Source: Pseudomonadota bacterium (GTDB lineage: Bacteria; Pseudomonadota; Gammaproteobacteria; Burkholderiales; Burkholderiaceae_C). Taken from it: a DNA stretch of 46,805 nt. The notes beneath the pieces were generated by a model. The model had not been told where the DNA came from. It worked only from the letters and a program-made list of their open reading frames with translations, and did no database searches. The DNA lies in the NCBI GenBank assembly GCA_030538605.1, contig JAUNTQ010000018.1:1-46805 (forward strand). Direction: 5' to 3'. This document shows, piece by piece, positions 23,408 through 32,533 of the stretch. The translations under genes were made by a program, and so were the position numbers. Position 1 is the first letter of the stretch. Each line of letters opens with the position of its first letter.

Positions 23408-24358
23408 ATGAAGAAATCGCTCATCGCCCTGGCTGTTCTGGGCCTGTCTGGCGCCGCCATGGCCCAATCCTCCGTGACCCTGTACGGCGTGGCAGACGCT
23501 GGCGTGGGCCGCATCAAGAGCCCCGGCCTGGGCACCAACGACGCTTCCGGCAAGGTCGAGTTCACCAGCGCCAGCACCATGAACAACGGCACCAGCCGCA
23601 TCGGCTTCCGCGGTGTGGAAGACCTGGGTGGCGGCCTGAAGGCTGGCTTCCAGTTCGAATCCGGCCTGGATCTGGACAACGGCGCACAAGCCTCTTCCGG
23701 TGGCACCATGTGGGGCCGTCGTGCCGAAATGTGGCTGGGTGGCAACTGGGGTACCGTCAAGCTGGGCCGTCAGCTGACCCCCACGTTCAACTCGATCGCC
23801 ACCTATGAACTGACCGGCACCGCCAACTACTCCGTGCTGGGCAACACCTACGGTTACGCTGGTGCTGGTGCTCGTGCCAACAGCGCGTTCGCCTACATCT
23901 CCCCCAACTTTGGTGGCTTCACCGCTGCTGTGGCCTACGTCACCAAGAACGACACCGGCTTGGACAAGGCTTCCTGGGATGCCGCTCTGTCGTACAGCAA
24001 CGGCCCCATCGCCATCGGCGCTTCCGCTAACAAAGGCGGCAACAGCAAGACCAACTACCAAGTCGGCGGCAAGTACAGCTTCGGCAGCTTCGCGCTGGCT
24101 GGTTCCTACACCAGCGCTTCCAACCAGAACAAAGCCGTTCGTCGCGGCTTCGGTCTGGGTGCCGGTGCCAACTTCGGTGCCTTCGGCCTGACCGTTGACG
24201 TGACCCGCGACACCAAGAACGAGTGGACTGGCAAGAAGTACACCAACGGCGTGGTCGAGGGCAAGTACGCTCTGTCCAAGCGCACGTTCTTCTACGCAGC
24301 CTACCTGCGCTTCGACGGCGAGAACAACTACGGTCTGGGCGTGCGTCACAACTTCTGA
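23408..24358 (+). CDS. omp32: Outer-membrane porin, Omp32-like
   Basis: A 316-residue trimeric-type 16-strand porin precursor. The signal peptide (MKKSLIALAVLGLSGAAMAQ) is followed by the neisserial/Burkholderiales porin start SSVTLYGVADAGVG. Next come TSRIGFRGVEDLGGGLKAGFQFESG, the WLGGNWGTVKLGRQLTPTF constriction region, and a C-terminal Phe (LGVRHNF) for outer-membrane assembly. The short length and these motifs match Omp32 of Acidovorax delafieldii, an anion-selective porin. Codon use differs from its neighbours: GGT, GCT, CGT and TCC are frequent, which suggests very high expression. A strong terminator follows 48 bp after the stop. Confidence 0.92.
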   Translation: MKKSLIALAVLGLSGAAMAQSSVTLYGVADAGVGRIKSPGLGTNDASGKVEFTSASTMNNGTSRIGFRGVEDLGGGLKAGFQFESGLDLDNGAQASSGGTMWGRRAEMWLGGNWGTVKLGRQLTPTFNSIATYELTGTANYSVLGNTYGYAGAGARANSAFAYISPNFGGFTAAVAYVTKNDTGLDKASWDAALSYSNGPIAIGASANKGGNSKTNYQVGGKYSFGSFALAGSYTSASNQNKAVRRGFGLGAGANFGAFGLTVDVTRDTKNEWTGKKYTNGVVEGKYALSKRTFFYAAYLRFDGENNYGLGVRHNF

Positions 24359-24405
24359 TCGTTGTGAGCTGCTGGCCTGACCCCCTCCGGTGTCAGGCAA
24401 ACAGG

Positions 24406-24434
24406 AAAGAGGGCCTTCGGGCCCTCTTTTTTTT
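24406..24434 (+). terminator. Rho-independent terminator of the Omp32-like porin gene
   Basis: A 10-bp perfect stem AAAGAGGGCC / GGCCCTCTTT with a TTCG loop, followed by an unbroken run of T (24427-24434). It ends transcription from the first porin. Confidence 0.95.
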
Positions 24435-24584
24435 ATGCGCGATTTATATGTGCGAATACCGCTGCGTCACCAGAAAACCGCACTTCTTCCAGGATTTGGA
24501 GCGACGGCGTGAAAATGTCTGTGTCGCATAAATGTCACAAACCGTGGTAAAAAACAAACATTTGCGGGATATCGCTAGGAAAAC

Positions 24585-24612
24585 TTGTCAGAGGATGTGA
24601 TCAAAATACAGG
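24585..24612 (+). promoter_or_regulatory. Possible promoter of the second porin gene
   Basis: TTGTCA (24585-24590) and TACAGG (24607-24612) are 16 bp apart in an AT-rich stretch about 40 bp before the porin start. Overlapping TGTGATCAAAATACA is reminiscent of a CRP-type half-site. This is weak evidence, from pattern only. Confidence 0.3.
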
Positions 24613-24649
24613 CTACACAACCACTGCTCACGCGAGGGAGAAAGGCAGC

Positions 24650-25783
24650 ATGAAGAAGGCAATTTTTTTGACGGTGACCGGCGCAGTGCTGGCGTCACCG
24701 GCGCTCGCGCAGTCCAGCGTGCAGCTCTATGGCATCGTTGATCTGGCCTATCGCCACACCACCAATGAAGGTACGGCGGAATCCGGCTCGCACAAGCGTT
24801 CGCTCACGCGCATGATTGGCGGCGGCTTTTCCCAAAGCCGCATCGGCATCAACGTCAACGAAGACATGGGCAACGGCCTGCGCGCCATTGCCAACTTCGA
24901 GCAGCGCATCAACGCGCAAGACGGCTCGGTCAGCGGCCCGCCCGCATCGCCCACCGATGGCTGGCAGCTCGCCTGGGTGGGTCTGCAAAGCAGCAGCTTC
25001 GGCCGCGTCACCATGGGGCGGCAGTGGAACGTGCTGTTCGACCTGGTGACATCCACCTATGCGTCCTTTCCCTATTCGCCCTACATGGATGCGTACAAGC
25101 CCGAAATCGGTTTCTCGCTGGGCGCACGCACCAGCAGCGCGCTCAAGTACACGATCGAAGTCGGCCCCGTGCGCGGTGCCCTGCAATACTCCACCCGCAA
25201 CGACGGCGGCCCCACGGGCGGCGCAACCAAGGGCGGCTACATCCGCTATGCCCAAGGCGGCTGGGCGGCTGGCGCAGGCTATCTCGATTACGAGTTCGGC
25301 TCAGGCAAGCACCTCAAGGGCTGGACCGTGGGCGGCTCCTACCGCACAGGCCCCTGGTATTTCAACCTCGGCTACGGCGAGAACAAGGCCGACAGCGGTC
25401 TGTCTCCCATCGACATGGCCGTGCTGGCCTCGTTCTGGGGTGGCAATACCAATGGTGGTTTCGGCGGCGCGGGCTTCCTGGCTGCCAACAAGCGCCAGAT
25501 GGCCACGGCGGGCGTCAACTACCAGCTCACGCCGCAATTGAACCTGGGCGTGCACTACTGGCGTGCACGCCAGACCGGCCATTCCGATGCCGCCAAGGCG
25601 CATGCGAACTTCATCCTTCTGGTTGCCGATTACGCGTTTTCCAAGCGAACCGACGCTTATTTCGGCGTGGATCGCACCACGCTCAGTGGCGAGCATGTGA
25701 GCCTGGCGAGCGCGCGCGACAACCGTGCGAACGGGGCGAAGTCCCGTTGGGGCGTGACGGTGGGGATGCGCCATCGGTTCTGA
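24650..25783 (+). CDS. Outer-membrane porin, second copy (larger Omp32/OpcP-type)
   Basis: A 377-residue porin precursor: signal peptide MKKAIFLTVTGAVLASPALAQ, mature start SSVQLYGIVDLAYRH, SQSRIGINVNEDMGNGLRAIANFEQRI, WVGLQSSSFGRVTMGRQWN (constriction zone) and a C-terminal Phe (VTVGMRHRF). It is about 60 residues longer than the preceding porin and clearly divergent in the loops, so it probably has different solute preference. Codon use is GC-rich like the rest of the window, unlike the first porin, suggesting lower or conditional expression. AGGGAGAAAGG precedes the ATG. The terminator after the first porin means this gene has its own promoter. Confidence 0.9.
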   Translation: MKKAIFLTVTGAVLASPALAQSSVQLYGIVDLAYRHTTNEGTAESGSHKRSLTRMIGGGFSQSRIGINVNEDMGNGLRAIANFEQRINAQDGSVSGPPASPTDGWQLAWVGLQSSSFGRVTMGRQWNVLFDLVTSTYASFPYSPYMDAYKPEIGFSLGARTSSALKYTIEVGPVRGALQYSTRNDGGPTGGATKGGYIRYAQGGWAAGAGYLDYEFGSGKHLKGWTVGGSYRTGPWYFNLGYGENKADSGLSPIDMAVLASFWGGNTNGGFGGAGFLAANKRQMATAGVNYQLTPQLNLGVHYWRARQTGHSDAAKAHANFILLVADYAFSKRTDAYFGVDRTTLSGEHVSLASARDNRANGAKSRWGVTVGMRHRF

Positions 25784-26148
25784 TGGTGCCGCCAGGTGCC
25801 CTGTGGTCACCGCACCGCTTCCCGAGCCGAATGCGCATGCTGGCTCGGGGGCGCACCGGCCCAAAGATGGCGGTGGCAGGGTACGGATGATTTTCTAGAC
25901 CAATGGCGTCCGCTTGTGGCGCCTTTTTTCTTGGTGCATGGGGCGCTGCCGTGCAAGCAGATAATGACGGTGCTGCCGGTCGGCGTGCGCTTGCATCCAG
26001 CCCTTGCCTTTCGGCGGTTGGCTTGGGCATGGCTGATGGGCGGTGCTCACGGTGCCTTGATTTACGCACGCGGTCGCCATGCCGCCCGGGCGCCTGAATG
26101 GGCTCGGACACCGTTTCCCGACGCATTCAGCGCCTTTGCTTCTTTCCC
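25784..26148. other. Intergenic region between the second porin and the peptide ABC operon
   Basis: A 365-bp stretch without a credible gene. Short reading frames here lack family motifs. GGCGTCCGCTTGTGGCGCC followed by a run of T at about 25904-25928 might be a weak terminator. The ABC operon promoter was not identified. Confidence 0.4.
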
Positions 26149-27129
26149 ATGCTCGCATTCATTTTTCGCCGCCTGATCCAGGCCGCCATCGTGATGGTTT
26201 CGGTGGCCTTCATCGCCTTCTTGCTGTTTCAGTACGTGGGTGATCCGGTCACCTTCTTGCTGGGGCAAGACGCCACGGCCGAGCAGATTCGGCAGATGCG
26301 GGCCGATCTCGGGCTCGACCAGCCCTTCTTCGTGCAGTTCTGGCACTTTCTGCTCAATGCGGTACAGGGCGAGTTTGGCCTGAGCCTGCGCCAGGGTGCC
26401 AAGGTGTCGCGCCTGATTGGCGAGCGCTTTCCTGCCACGCTGGAGCTGGCGCTGGTGGCCGCCGTGCTGGCGCTGGCCGTGGGCATTCCGATGGGGGTTT
26501 ACGCGGCCCTGAAGCGCGGCACCTTCTTGAGCCAGGTGTTCATGACGGTGTCGCTGCTGGGCGTGTCGCTGCCCACCTTTTTGATTGGCATCTTGCTGAT
26601 TCTGATTTTTTCCGTGTGGCTGGGCTGGCTGCCCAGCTTCGGGCGGGGCGAGACGGTGCAGCTTGGCTGGTGGACCACCGGCCTTTTGACGCTCAATGGA
26701 TGGAAGCACCTGATACTGCCCGCGATCACGCTGGCCATCTTCCAGCTCACGCTCATCATGCGCCTGGTGCGCGCCGAGATGCTGGAGGTGCTGCGCACCG
26801 ACTACATCAAGTTCGCCCGCGCCCGCGGCCTCACCGACCGCACCATCCACTTCGGCCATGCGCTGAAAAACACGCTGGTGCCCGTGATGACCATCACCGG
26901 CCTGCAGCTGGGCGGGCTGATCGCGTTTGCCATCATCACCGAGACGGTGTTCCAGTGGCCGGGCATGGGGCTGCTGTTCATCCAGGCCGTCACGTTTGCC
27001 GACGTGCCCGTCATGGCGGCCTATCTGTGCCTGATCGCGCTCATCTTCGTGTTCATCAACCTCATCGTGGACATGCTCTACGTGGTGGTGGATCCGCGCC
27101 TGCGCGTAGGCAAGGCAGGCGGGCATTGA
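26149..27129 (+). CDS. dppB: Peptide/nickel-type ABC transporter permease (DppB-like)
   Basis: A 326-residue inner-membrane permease. The N-terminus MLAFIFRRLIQAAIVMVSVAFIAF is the standard DppB/OppB first helix, followed by GDPVTFLLGQDATAEQIRQMRADLGLDQP. The permease EAA-type loop is present as EVLRTDYIKFARARGLTDRTIHFGHALKNTL, with GLQLGGLIAFAIITETVFQWPGMG after it. About six membrane helices are expected. The ATG at 26149 is chosen because it coincides with the conserved start; an in-frame start at 26098 adds only charged, non-conserved residues. It is the first gene of a five-gene operon. The gene symbol denotes the family, since the substrate is not known. Confidence 0.88.
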   Translation: MLAFIFRRLIQAAIVMVSVAFIAFLLFQYVGDPVTFLLGQDATAEQIRQMRADLGLDQPFFVQFWHFLLNAVQGEFGLSLRQGAKVSRLIGERFPATLELALVAAVLALAVGIPMGVYAALKRGTFLSQVFMTVSLLGVSLPTFLIGILLILIFSVWLGWLPSFGRGETVQLGWWTTGLLTLNGWKHLILPAITLAIFQLTLIMRLVRAEMLEVLRTDYIKFARARGLTDRTIHFGHALKNTLVPVMTITGLQLGGLIAFAIITETVFQWPGMGLLFIQAVTFADVPVMAAYLCLIALIFVFINLIVDMLYVVVDPRLRVGKAGGH

Positions 27130-27160
27130 AAGCGCCCATCACGCAACAAAGGAGACACGC

Positions 27161-28750
27161 ATGAAAACAACGCTGCATCACATCAAGCTCGGCGCTCTGG
27201 CGCTGGCACTGGCCGCCGGGCACATGGCTGCACAGGCGCAGACGGTGCGCATCGCCAACCAGGGCGACGCGCTGTCGATGGACCCGCATTCGCTCAACGA
27301 GTCGCTGCAAATCAGCACCATGGCCAACGTCTACGAGCCGCTGGTGGGGCGCGACAAGCAGATGAAGCTCACCCCGCTGCTGGCCACCTCGTGGCAGCAG
27401 GTCTCGCCCACGGTGTGGCGCTTCGAGTTGCGCAAAGGCGTGGTGTTTCATGACGGCTCGCCCTTCACCGCAGACGACGTGGTGTTCAGCGTGGGCCGCA
27501 TGGCGGGCGACGGCAGCGACATGAAGGCCTACACCAACGACATCAAGGAAGTGCGCAAGATCGACACGCACACCGTGGAGATCGAAACCAAGGCCCCGCT
27601 GCTCGTCTTTCCGCAAGGGCTGCCGCAAATGCTCATGATGAGCAAGAAGTGGAGCGAGGAAAACAACGCCACGCGCCCGGTGGACCGCCGCAAGGGGGTT
27701 GAAAACACCGCCTCGTTCCGCACCAACGGCACCGGCCCCTACCACGTGCGCGAGCGCCAGCCAGGCGTGCGCACCACCTTCGTGCGCAACGCGCGCTACT
27801 GGGACAAGGTGGACGGCAACGCGCAGGAAATCATCTTCACCCCCATCGCCAGCCCGTCCACCCGCGTGGCGGCGCTGCTGTCGGGCCAGGTCGACGTGAT
27901 GGAGCCGGTGCCCGTGCAGGACATTCCGCGCGTCAACAGCAACGCCGGCACACGCGCCATGGTCGCGCCCGAGCTGCGCACCATCTTCCTGGGCATGGAC
28001 CAGAAGCGCGACGAGCTGCAGTTCTCCAGCGTGAAGGGCAAGAACCCCTTCAAGGACAAGCGCGTGCGCCAGGCGTTCTACCAGGCGATCGACATCGAGG
28101 GCATCAAGAAGACCGTGATGCGCGACGCCTCGCGCCCCACCGGGCTGATGGTCGGCCCCGGCATCAACGGCTGGGCCGCCGCGCAGGACAAGCGCCTGCC
28201 CTACGACCCCGATGCCGCCCGCAAGCTGCTGGCCGAGGCAGGCTACGCCGACGGCTTCGAGCTGACCATGAACTGCCCGAACGACCGCTACGTGAACGAC
28301 GCGCAAATCTGCCAGGCCGTGGCGGCCAACCTCTCACGCATCGGCGTCAAGATCAACCTGCAGGCCGAAACCAAGGGCACCTACTTCCCCAAGATTCTGC
28401 GGCGCGACACCAGCTTCTACCTGCTGGGCTGGGCACCGTCCAGCTACGACTCGTTCAACCCCCTGAACGCGCTCATGCGCTGCGTGGACGAGAAATCCGG
28501 CTCGGGCCAGTTCAATCTGGGCAGCTACTGCAACCCGAAGGTGGACGAACTCACCGTGAAGGTGGGTGCCGAAACCGACCCCGCCCGCCGCGATGAACTG
28601 ATTCGAGAAGCCTTCCAGATGCACATGGACGACATTGGCCACCTGCCGCTGCACCAGCAGTCGCTGGCCTGGGGCGTGAGCAACAAGATCGACCTGGTGC
28701 AACTGGCCGACAACTTCCTCTTCTTCAAGTGGATCACCGTCAAGAAGTGA
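27161..28750 (+). CDS. dppA: Peptide/nickel-type ABC transporter substrate-binding protein (DppA/OppA family)
   Basis: A 529-residue periplasmic binding protein of the SBP_bac_5 family: signal peptide MKTTLHHIKLGALALALAAG, cleaved near AQAQT, then RIANQGDALSMDPHSLNES, YEPLVGRD, WRFELRKGVVFHDGSPFTADDVVFS (the family signature) and KDKRVRQAFYQAIDIEGI. This group binds di- or oligopeptides, glutathione, nickel-chelates or other compounds; the ligand here is undetermined. It has no lipobox cysteine. It is placed second in the operon, after the first permease, not first as in E. coli dpp. AAGGAG precedes the ATG. A hairpin-rich repeat lies 60 bp after the stop. Confidence 0.9.
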   Translation: MKTTLHHIKLGALALALAAGHMAAQAQTVRIANQGDALSMDPHSLNESLQISTMANVYEPLVGRDKQMKLTPLLATSWQQVSPTVWRFELRKGVVFHDGSPFTADDVVFSVGRMAGDGSDMKAYTNDIKEVRKIDTHTVEIETKAPLLVFPQGLPQMLMMSKKWSEENNATRPVDRRKGVENTASFRTNGTGPYHVRERQPGVRTTFVRNARYWDKVDGNAQEIIFTPIASPSTRVAALLSGQVDVMEPVPVQDIPRVNSNAGTRAMVAPELRTIFLGMDQKRDELQFSSVKGKNPFKDKRVRQAFYQAIDIEGIKKTVMRDASRPTGLMVGPGINGWAAAQDKRLPYDPDAARKLLAEAGYADGFELTMNCPNDRYVNDAQICQAVAANLSRIGVKINLQAETKGTYFPKILRRDTSFYLLGWAPSSYDSFNPLNALMRCVDEKSGSGQFNLGSYCNPKVDELTVKVGAETDPARRDELIREAFQMHMDDIGHLPLHQQSLAWGVSNKIDLVQLADNFLFFKWITVKK

Positions 28751-28809
28751 CGAGCCTGATGAGGCGCTATGGATGCGAAAGCCCTCCACTTGAACGAGTC
28801 GGCCTGTAC

Positions 28810-28885
28810 CGTCATTCCCGCGAAGGCGGGAATCCAGCGTCTGCACCAAGGTTGCGGCTGGATTGCCGCCTTCGCGGGAATGACG
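28810..28885. repeat. dRS3-like 76-bp repeat, copy 1 of 3
   Basis: Begins CGTCATTCCCGCGAAGGCGGG and ends CCGCCTTCGCGGGAATGACG. Each side is itself a hairpin (ATTCCCGCGAAGGCGGGAAT). The upstream flank (GAAAGCCCTCCACTTGAACG) is shared with copy 3 at 46469. It lies within the peptide ABC operon, between the binding-protein and second permease genes. Confidence 0.88.
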
Positions 28886-29000
28886 GGTTTCTTCAACGGG
28901 GCTTACGCAAAAACCCATGAAAGTCTGTCGCCGCGAAAGCAACTTCTGGAGCAATAAAGCGGTTCGCCGCCTTGCTGCATGACCCGAACGTAACAACAAC

Positions 29001-29912
29001 ATGAGCAACTTCGTTTCCCGCTGGCTCGACAGCGATATCGGCCACAGCTTCCGCCACTCGCCCACGGCCATCGTGGCCGCGCTGATCGCCTTCGTGTGCA
29101 TGTTCTGCGCCCTGTTTGCCGGCTGGGTGGCACCGCACAACCCGTTCGACCTGACCACGCTGGAGCTGAGCGACGCGCGCCTGCCGCCCGCCTGGTACGA
29201 AGAGGGCAGGTGGCGCTATCTGCTGGGCACCGACGACCAGGGGCGCGACATTCTCTCGGCGCTGATCTACGGCGCGCGCATCTCGCTCGTGGTGGGCCTA
29301 GCCTCGGTGCTCATCTCGGTAGTGGTGGGTGTGGCGCTGGGGCTGGTGGCCGGTTTCAAGGGCGGCTGGGTAGACAGCTTTCTCATGCGCGTGTGCGACG
29401 TGATGCTCTCGTTTCCCGCCATTCTGGTGGCGCTGCTGATTGCGGGCGTGGGCCGCGCGCTGTTTCCCAACGCGCACGAGTCGCTCGCCTTCGGCGTGCT
29501 GATCGTGGCCATTTCGCTCACCGGCTGGGTGCAGTACGCGCGCACGGTGCGCGGCAGCACCATGGTCGAGCGCGGCAAGGAATACGTGCAGGCCGCCCGC
29601 GTGACCGGCGTGCCCTCGCTGCGCATCATGCTCAAGCACGTGCTGCCCAACGTGATGGGGCCGGTGCTGGTGCTGGCCACCATCCAGGTGGCCACGGCCA
29701 TCATCACCGAGGCCACGCTGTCCTTTCTGGGCGTCGGCGTGCCGCCCACCTCGCCGTCGCTGGGCACGCTGATTCGCGTGGGCAACGACTACCTGTTCTC
29801 AGGCGAGTGGTGGATCACCATCTTCCCCGGTCTGATGCTGGTGCTGATTGCGCTGAGCGTGAACCTGCTGGGCGACTGGCTGCGCGATGCGCTGAACCCC
29901 AGGCTGAATTGA
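29001..29912 (+). CDS. dppC: Peptide/nickel-type ABC transporter permease (DppC-like)
   Basis: A 303-residue inner-membrane permease, second half of the membrane channel. N-terminal SPTAIVAALIAFVCMFCALFAGWVAP is the first helix. The HPLGTD-equivalent LLGTDDQGRDILSALIYGARISL follows, then the EAA-type loop VERGKEYVQAARVTGVPSLRIMLKHVLPNVMG and ATLSFLGVGVPPTSPSLGTLI. The C-terminus NLLGDWLRDALNPRLN is typical of DppC/OppC. It lies 250 bp after the binding-protein gene, the gap being occupied by a repeat, and 198 bp before the first ATPase gene, with another repeat. No clear ribosome-binding site is seen before the ATG. Confidence 0.9.
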   Translation: MSNFVSRWLDSDIGHSFRHSPTAIVAALIAFVCMFCALFAGWVAPHNPFDLTTLELSDARLPPAWYEEGRWRYLLGTDDQGRDILSALIYGARISLVVGLASVLISVVVGVALGLVAGFKGGWVDSFLMRVCDVMLSFPAILVALLIAGVGRALFPNAHESLAFGVLIVAISLTGWVQYARTVRGSTMVERGKEYVQAARVTGVPSLRIMLKHVLPNVMGPVLVLATIQVATAIITEATLSFLGVGVPPTSPSLGTLIRVGNDYLFSGEWWITIFPGLMLVLIALSVNLLGDWLRDALNPRLN

Positions 29913-29934
29913 CGCCCCACCTTGGCACCTAACC

Positions 29935-30010
29935 CGTCATTCCCGCGCAGGCGGGAATCCAGCCGTGGCACAGGCGCAAACACTGGATTCCCGCCTGCGC
30001 GGGAATGACG
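29935..30010. repeat. dRS3-like 76-bp repeat, copy 2 of 3
   Basis: Begins CGTCATTCCCGCGCAGGCGG and ends CCGCCTGCGCGGGAATGACG. It lies between the second permease gene and the first ATPase gene of the same ABC operon. Confidence 0.9.
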
Positions 30011-30110
30011 GATTTTTCGAGCCGCTGGTTTTTTGGAAGAAACAGGTTTTTGCGCCTTGTTGGTTTGCGCCAAAAGCCATTAAAAAATGAGTCAATGAGA
30101 GTTCCCACCC

Positions 30111-31109
30111 ATGTCCCTGCTCCAAGTCCAGAACCTCATCGTTGAATTTCCGCACCGGCGCGGCACCTTGCGCGCGCTGGACGACATTTCGTTCGAGATC
30201 GCGCCGGGCGAAATCCTGGGCGTGGTGGGCGAGTCGGGTGCGGGCAAGTCGCTCACCGGCGCGTCCATCATTGGCCTGCTGGAGCCGCCTGGCCGCGTGG
30301 CCGGCGGGCAGATCGTGCTGGAGGGCCAGCGCATCGACAACCTGGGCCACGAGCAGATGCGCCACATACGCGGGCGCAAGATCGGCGCGATTTTTCAAGA
30401 CCCGCTCACCTCGCTCAACCCGCTGTACACCGTGGGCCGCCAGCTTGTCGAGACCATCCAGACCCATTTGCGCCTGGGCGCAGCCGATGCGCGCCAGCGC
30501 GCCATCGAGCTGCTGAAAGACACCGGCATTCCGGCCGCCGAGCAGCGCATTGACCACTACCCGCACCAGTTCTCGGGCGGCATGCGCCAGCGCGTGGTGA
30601 TTGCGCTGGCGCTGGCTGCCGAGCCCAAGCTCATCGTGGCCGATGAGCCGACCACGGCGCTCGACGTGTCCATTCAGGCGCAAATCATCAGCCTGCTGAA
30701 AAAAGTGTGCCGCGAGCGCGGCGCGGCGGTGATGCTGATCACGCACGACATGGGCGTGATCGCCGAAACCTGCGACCGCGTGGCCGTGATGTACGCCGGG
30801 CGCGTGGCCGAGATCGGCCCCGTTCACGAGGTCATCAACCAACCCGCGCACCCCTACACGGCGGGCCTGATGGCGGCCATTCCCGACATGGCGGTTGACC
30901 GCGACGAACTCAACCAGATCGACGGTGCCATGCCGCGCCTGAACGCCATTCCGCGCGGCTGCGCCTTCAACCCGCGCTGCCCGCAGGTGTTCGACCGCTG
31001 CCGTGCCGAGCGCCCCGACCTGATGGCCGCCGGTGCCACGCAAGCCGCGTGCTGGCTGCACGACGCGCGCGCGCCAAACCCCGCAGCCACCCAGGAGGCA
31101 CAGGCATGA
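30111..31109 (+). CDS. dppD: Peptide ABC transporter ATP-binding protein (DppD-like)
   Basis: A 332-residue cytoplasmic ATPase. Walker A GESGAGKS (about 44-51), Q-loop [16 protein letters not shown], signature [15 protein letters not shown], Walker [13 protein letters not shown] and the switch His ITHDMG are all present. The C-terminal oligopeptide/dipeptide extension has [12 protein letters not shown] and the CxxNPRCPQxFDRC cysteine cluster found in DppD/OppD. The length is typical. The stop overlaps the next ATPase gene by four bases (ATGA), so the two are translationally coupled and probably form a heterodimer. Confidence 0.92.
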   Translation: MSLLQVQNLIVEFPHRRGTLRALDDISFEIAPGEILGVVGESGAGKSLTGASIIGLLEPPGRVAGGQIVLEGQRIDNLGHEQMRHIRGRKIGAIFQDPLTSLNPLYTVGRQLVETIQTHLRLGAADARQRAIELLKDTGIPAAEQRIDHYPHQFSGGMRQRVVIALALAAEPKLIVADEPTTALDVSIQAQIISLLKKVCRERGAAVMLITHDMGVIAETCDRVAVMYAGRVAEIGPVHEVINQPAHPYTAGLMAAIPDMAVDRDELNQIDGAMPRLNAIPRGCAFNPRCPQVFDRCRAERPDLMAAGATQAACWLHDARAPNPAATQEAQA

Positions 31110-32155
31110 GCGCCGTCCTTGAACACACCCCGCCCACCCAAACCCCCCAGCCCGAGGGCCAACCCCTGGTGCGCGCCGACAAGCTCGCCAGAACCTTCGA
31201 CGTCTCGCCCCCGCTGCTCAACCGCCTGCTTGAAGGCAAGTCGCGCCAGTTGCTGCACGCGGTGGACGAAGTCAGCTTCACCATCCACAAAGGTCAGACG
31301 CTGGCGCTGGTGGGCGAATCGGGCTGTGGCAAAAGCACCGTGGCGCGCCTGCTGGTGGGCCTGTACGAACCCACGCGCGGCGGCTTCCAGTTCGACGGGC
31401 AAGACACGCAGGCCGTCTTCAAGGCCGGGGGCGAGCGCGCGCGCAAGCTGCGCGAGCGTATCCAGATGATTTTTCAAGACCCCTACGCCAGCCTGAACCC
31501 GCGCTGGAAGGTGGCCGACATCATCGCCGAGCCTATGCGCGAGCACGGCCTGGTCTCGGGCAAAGCCGCGCTGCAAGCGCGCGTGGGCGAGCTGCTGCAA
31601 TCGGTGGGCCTGGCCCCCGCCGACATGGTGAAGTACCCGCACCAGTTCTCCGGCGGGCAGCGCCAGCGCATCTCCATTGCGCGCGCGCTCGCCACGCAGC
31701 CGGAGTTTCTGGTGTGCGACGAACCCACCAGCGCGCTCGACGTGTCGGTACAGGCGCAGGTGCTCAACATCATGAAGCGCCTGCAACGCGAGCGCCAGCT
31801 CACCTACCTGTTCATCAGCCACAACCTGGCTGTGGTGCGCCACGTGAGCGACCACGTGGGCGTGATGTACCTGGGCCGCATCGTCGAGCTGGCCCCCAAG
31901 CGCGAGCTGTTTAGCGCGCCGCTGCACCCCTACACGCGCATGCTGCTCGACGCCATCCCCAAGATGCACGACACCGGCCGCGCGCGCACCCCCGTGCAAG
32001 GCGAAGTGCCCAACCCGCTCAACCCGCCCCCCGGTTGCACCTTTCACCCGCGCTGCCCGCACGCCAACGAGCGCTGCCGCACCCAGCGCCCCGAGCGCCT
32101 CACCGTCGGCACCATCCAGGTGGCCTGCCACGCGGTGGAAGAAGGGCGCATCTGA
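31106..32155 (+). CDS. dppF: Peptide ABC transporter ATP-binding protein (DppF-like)
   Basis: A 349-residue ATPase, partner of the preceding one. Walker A GESGCGKST, Q-loop IFQDPYASLNPRWKV, signature FSGGQRQRISIARALA, Walker B LVCDEPTSALDVS and switch His ISHNLAVV are present. The C-terminal extension has HPYTRMLLDAIP and the cysteine-bearing GCTFHPRCPHANERC. The N-terminus LARTFDVSPPLLNRLLEGKSRQLLHAVDEVSF is the form seen in beta-proteobacterial DppF-like proteins. The ATG at 31106 overlaps the upstream stop; the longer frame from 31049 lies wholly within dppD and is rejected. It is the last gene of the operon. Confidence 0.92.
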   Translation: MSAVLEHTPPTQTPQPEGQPLVRADKLARTFDVSPPLLNRLLEGKSRQLLHAVDEVSFTIHKGQTLALVGESGCGKSTVARLLVGLYEPTRGGFQFDGQDTQAVFKAGGERARKLRERIQMIFQDPYASLNPRWKVADIIAEPMREHGLVSGKAALQARVGELLQSVGLAPADMVKYPHQFSGGQRQRISIARALATQPEFLVCDEPTSALDVSVQAQVLNIMKRLQRERQLTYLFISHNLAVVRHVSDHVGVMYLGRIVELAPKRELFSAPLHPYTRMLLDAIPKMHDTGRARTPVQGEVPNPLNPPPGCTFHPRCPHANERCRTQRPERLTVGTIQVACHAVEEGRI

Positions 32156-32197
32156 GCGCGTGGTGACAACCCCTGCACGCATCAGATAAAAAACAGG

Positions 32198-32273
32198 AGC
32201 TGCTTGCGTACGGTTTAAAATGATTTAAATATGTTTTGTATATGAAATCGTTTTAAATCATACGCAAGCAGCT
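32198..32273. repeat. 76-bp AT-rich palindrome, copy 3 of 5
   Basis: Begins AGCTGCTTGCGTACGG and ends CATACGCAAGCAGCT, with inner arms AAAATGATTT and AAATCGTTTT. A CTCTTTTTT tail follows the right arm. It lies 42 bp after dppF and may terminate the ABC operon. Confidence 0.9.
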
Positions 32274-32304
32274 CTCTTTTTTACAGAGTGCAGACCATCG
32301 CCTT

Positions 32305-32387
32305 GTAGGCTGGGTAGAGCCGAAGGCGAAACCCAGCGTTCTCGCGAGCTGGGTTGCTGGGTTTCGCTTGCGCTCTACCCAGCCTAC
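32305..32387. repeat. GTAGGCTGGGTAGAG palindromic repeat, copy 3 of 6
   Basis: GTAGGCTGGGTAGAGCCGAA on the left, TGCGCTCTACCCAGCCTAC on the right. It follows the 76-bp palindrome by 31 bp; the same pairing of the two families occurs at 44970-45152 and, in reverse order, at 38089-38359. Confidence 0.88.
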
Positions 32388-32441
32388 CAAGAGGTGTGCC
32401 TGCACAAGCCCTTCAGGGAGAGGGAGCAAAACCTCAGCTCC

Positions 32442-32472
32442 CCGTAGGGCGGAACCCCGCAGGGATTCCGCC
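32442..32472. repeat. CCGTAGGGCGGAACCCCG..GGATTCCGCC repeat, copy 2 of 2
   Basis: Same inverted repeat as 13843-13873. Confidence 0.6.
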
Positions 32473-32533
32473 AGCGCCAGCAGCCCAGCCAACGCCCGCA
32501 CACCGCCGCCGCTTCATGGCATGGCAGGCATAA

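Noticed and set aside
25900..25930. Strong terminator after the second porin
   Set aside because: Only a short GGCG/CGCC stem with a long loop before the T run; too weak to list as a terminator.
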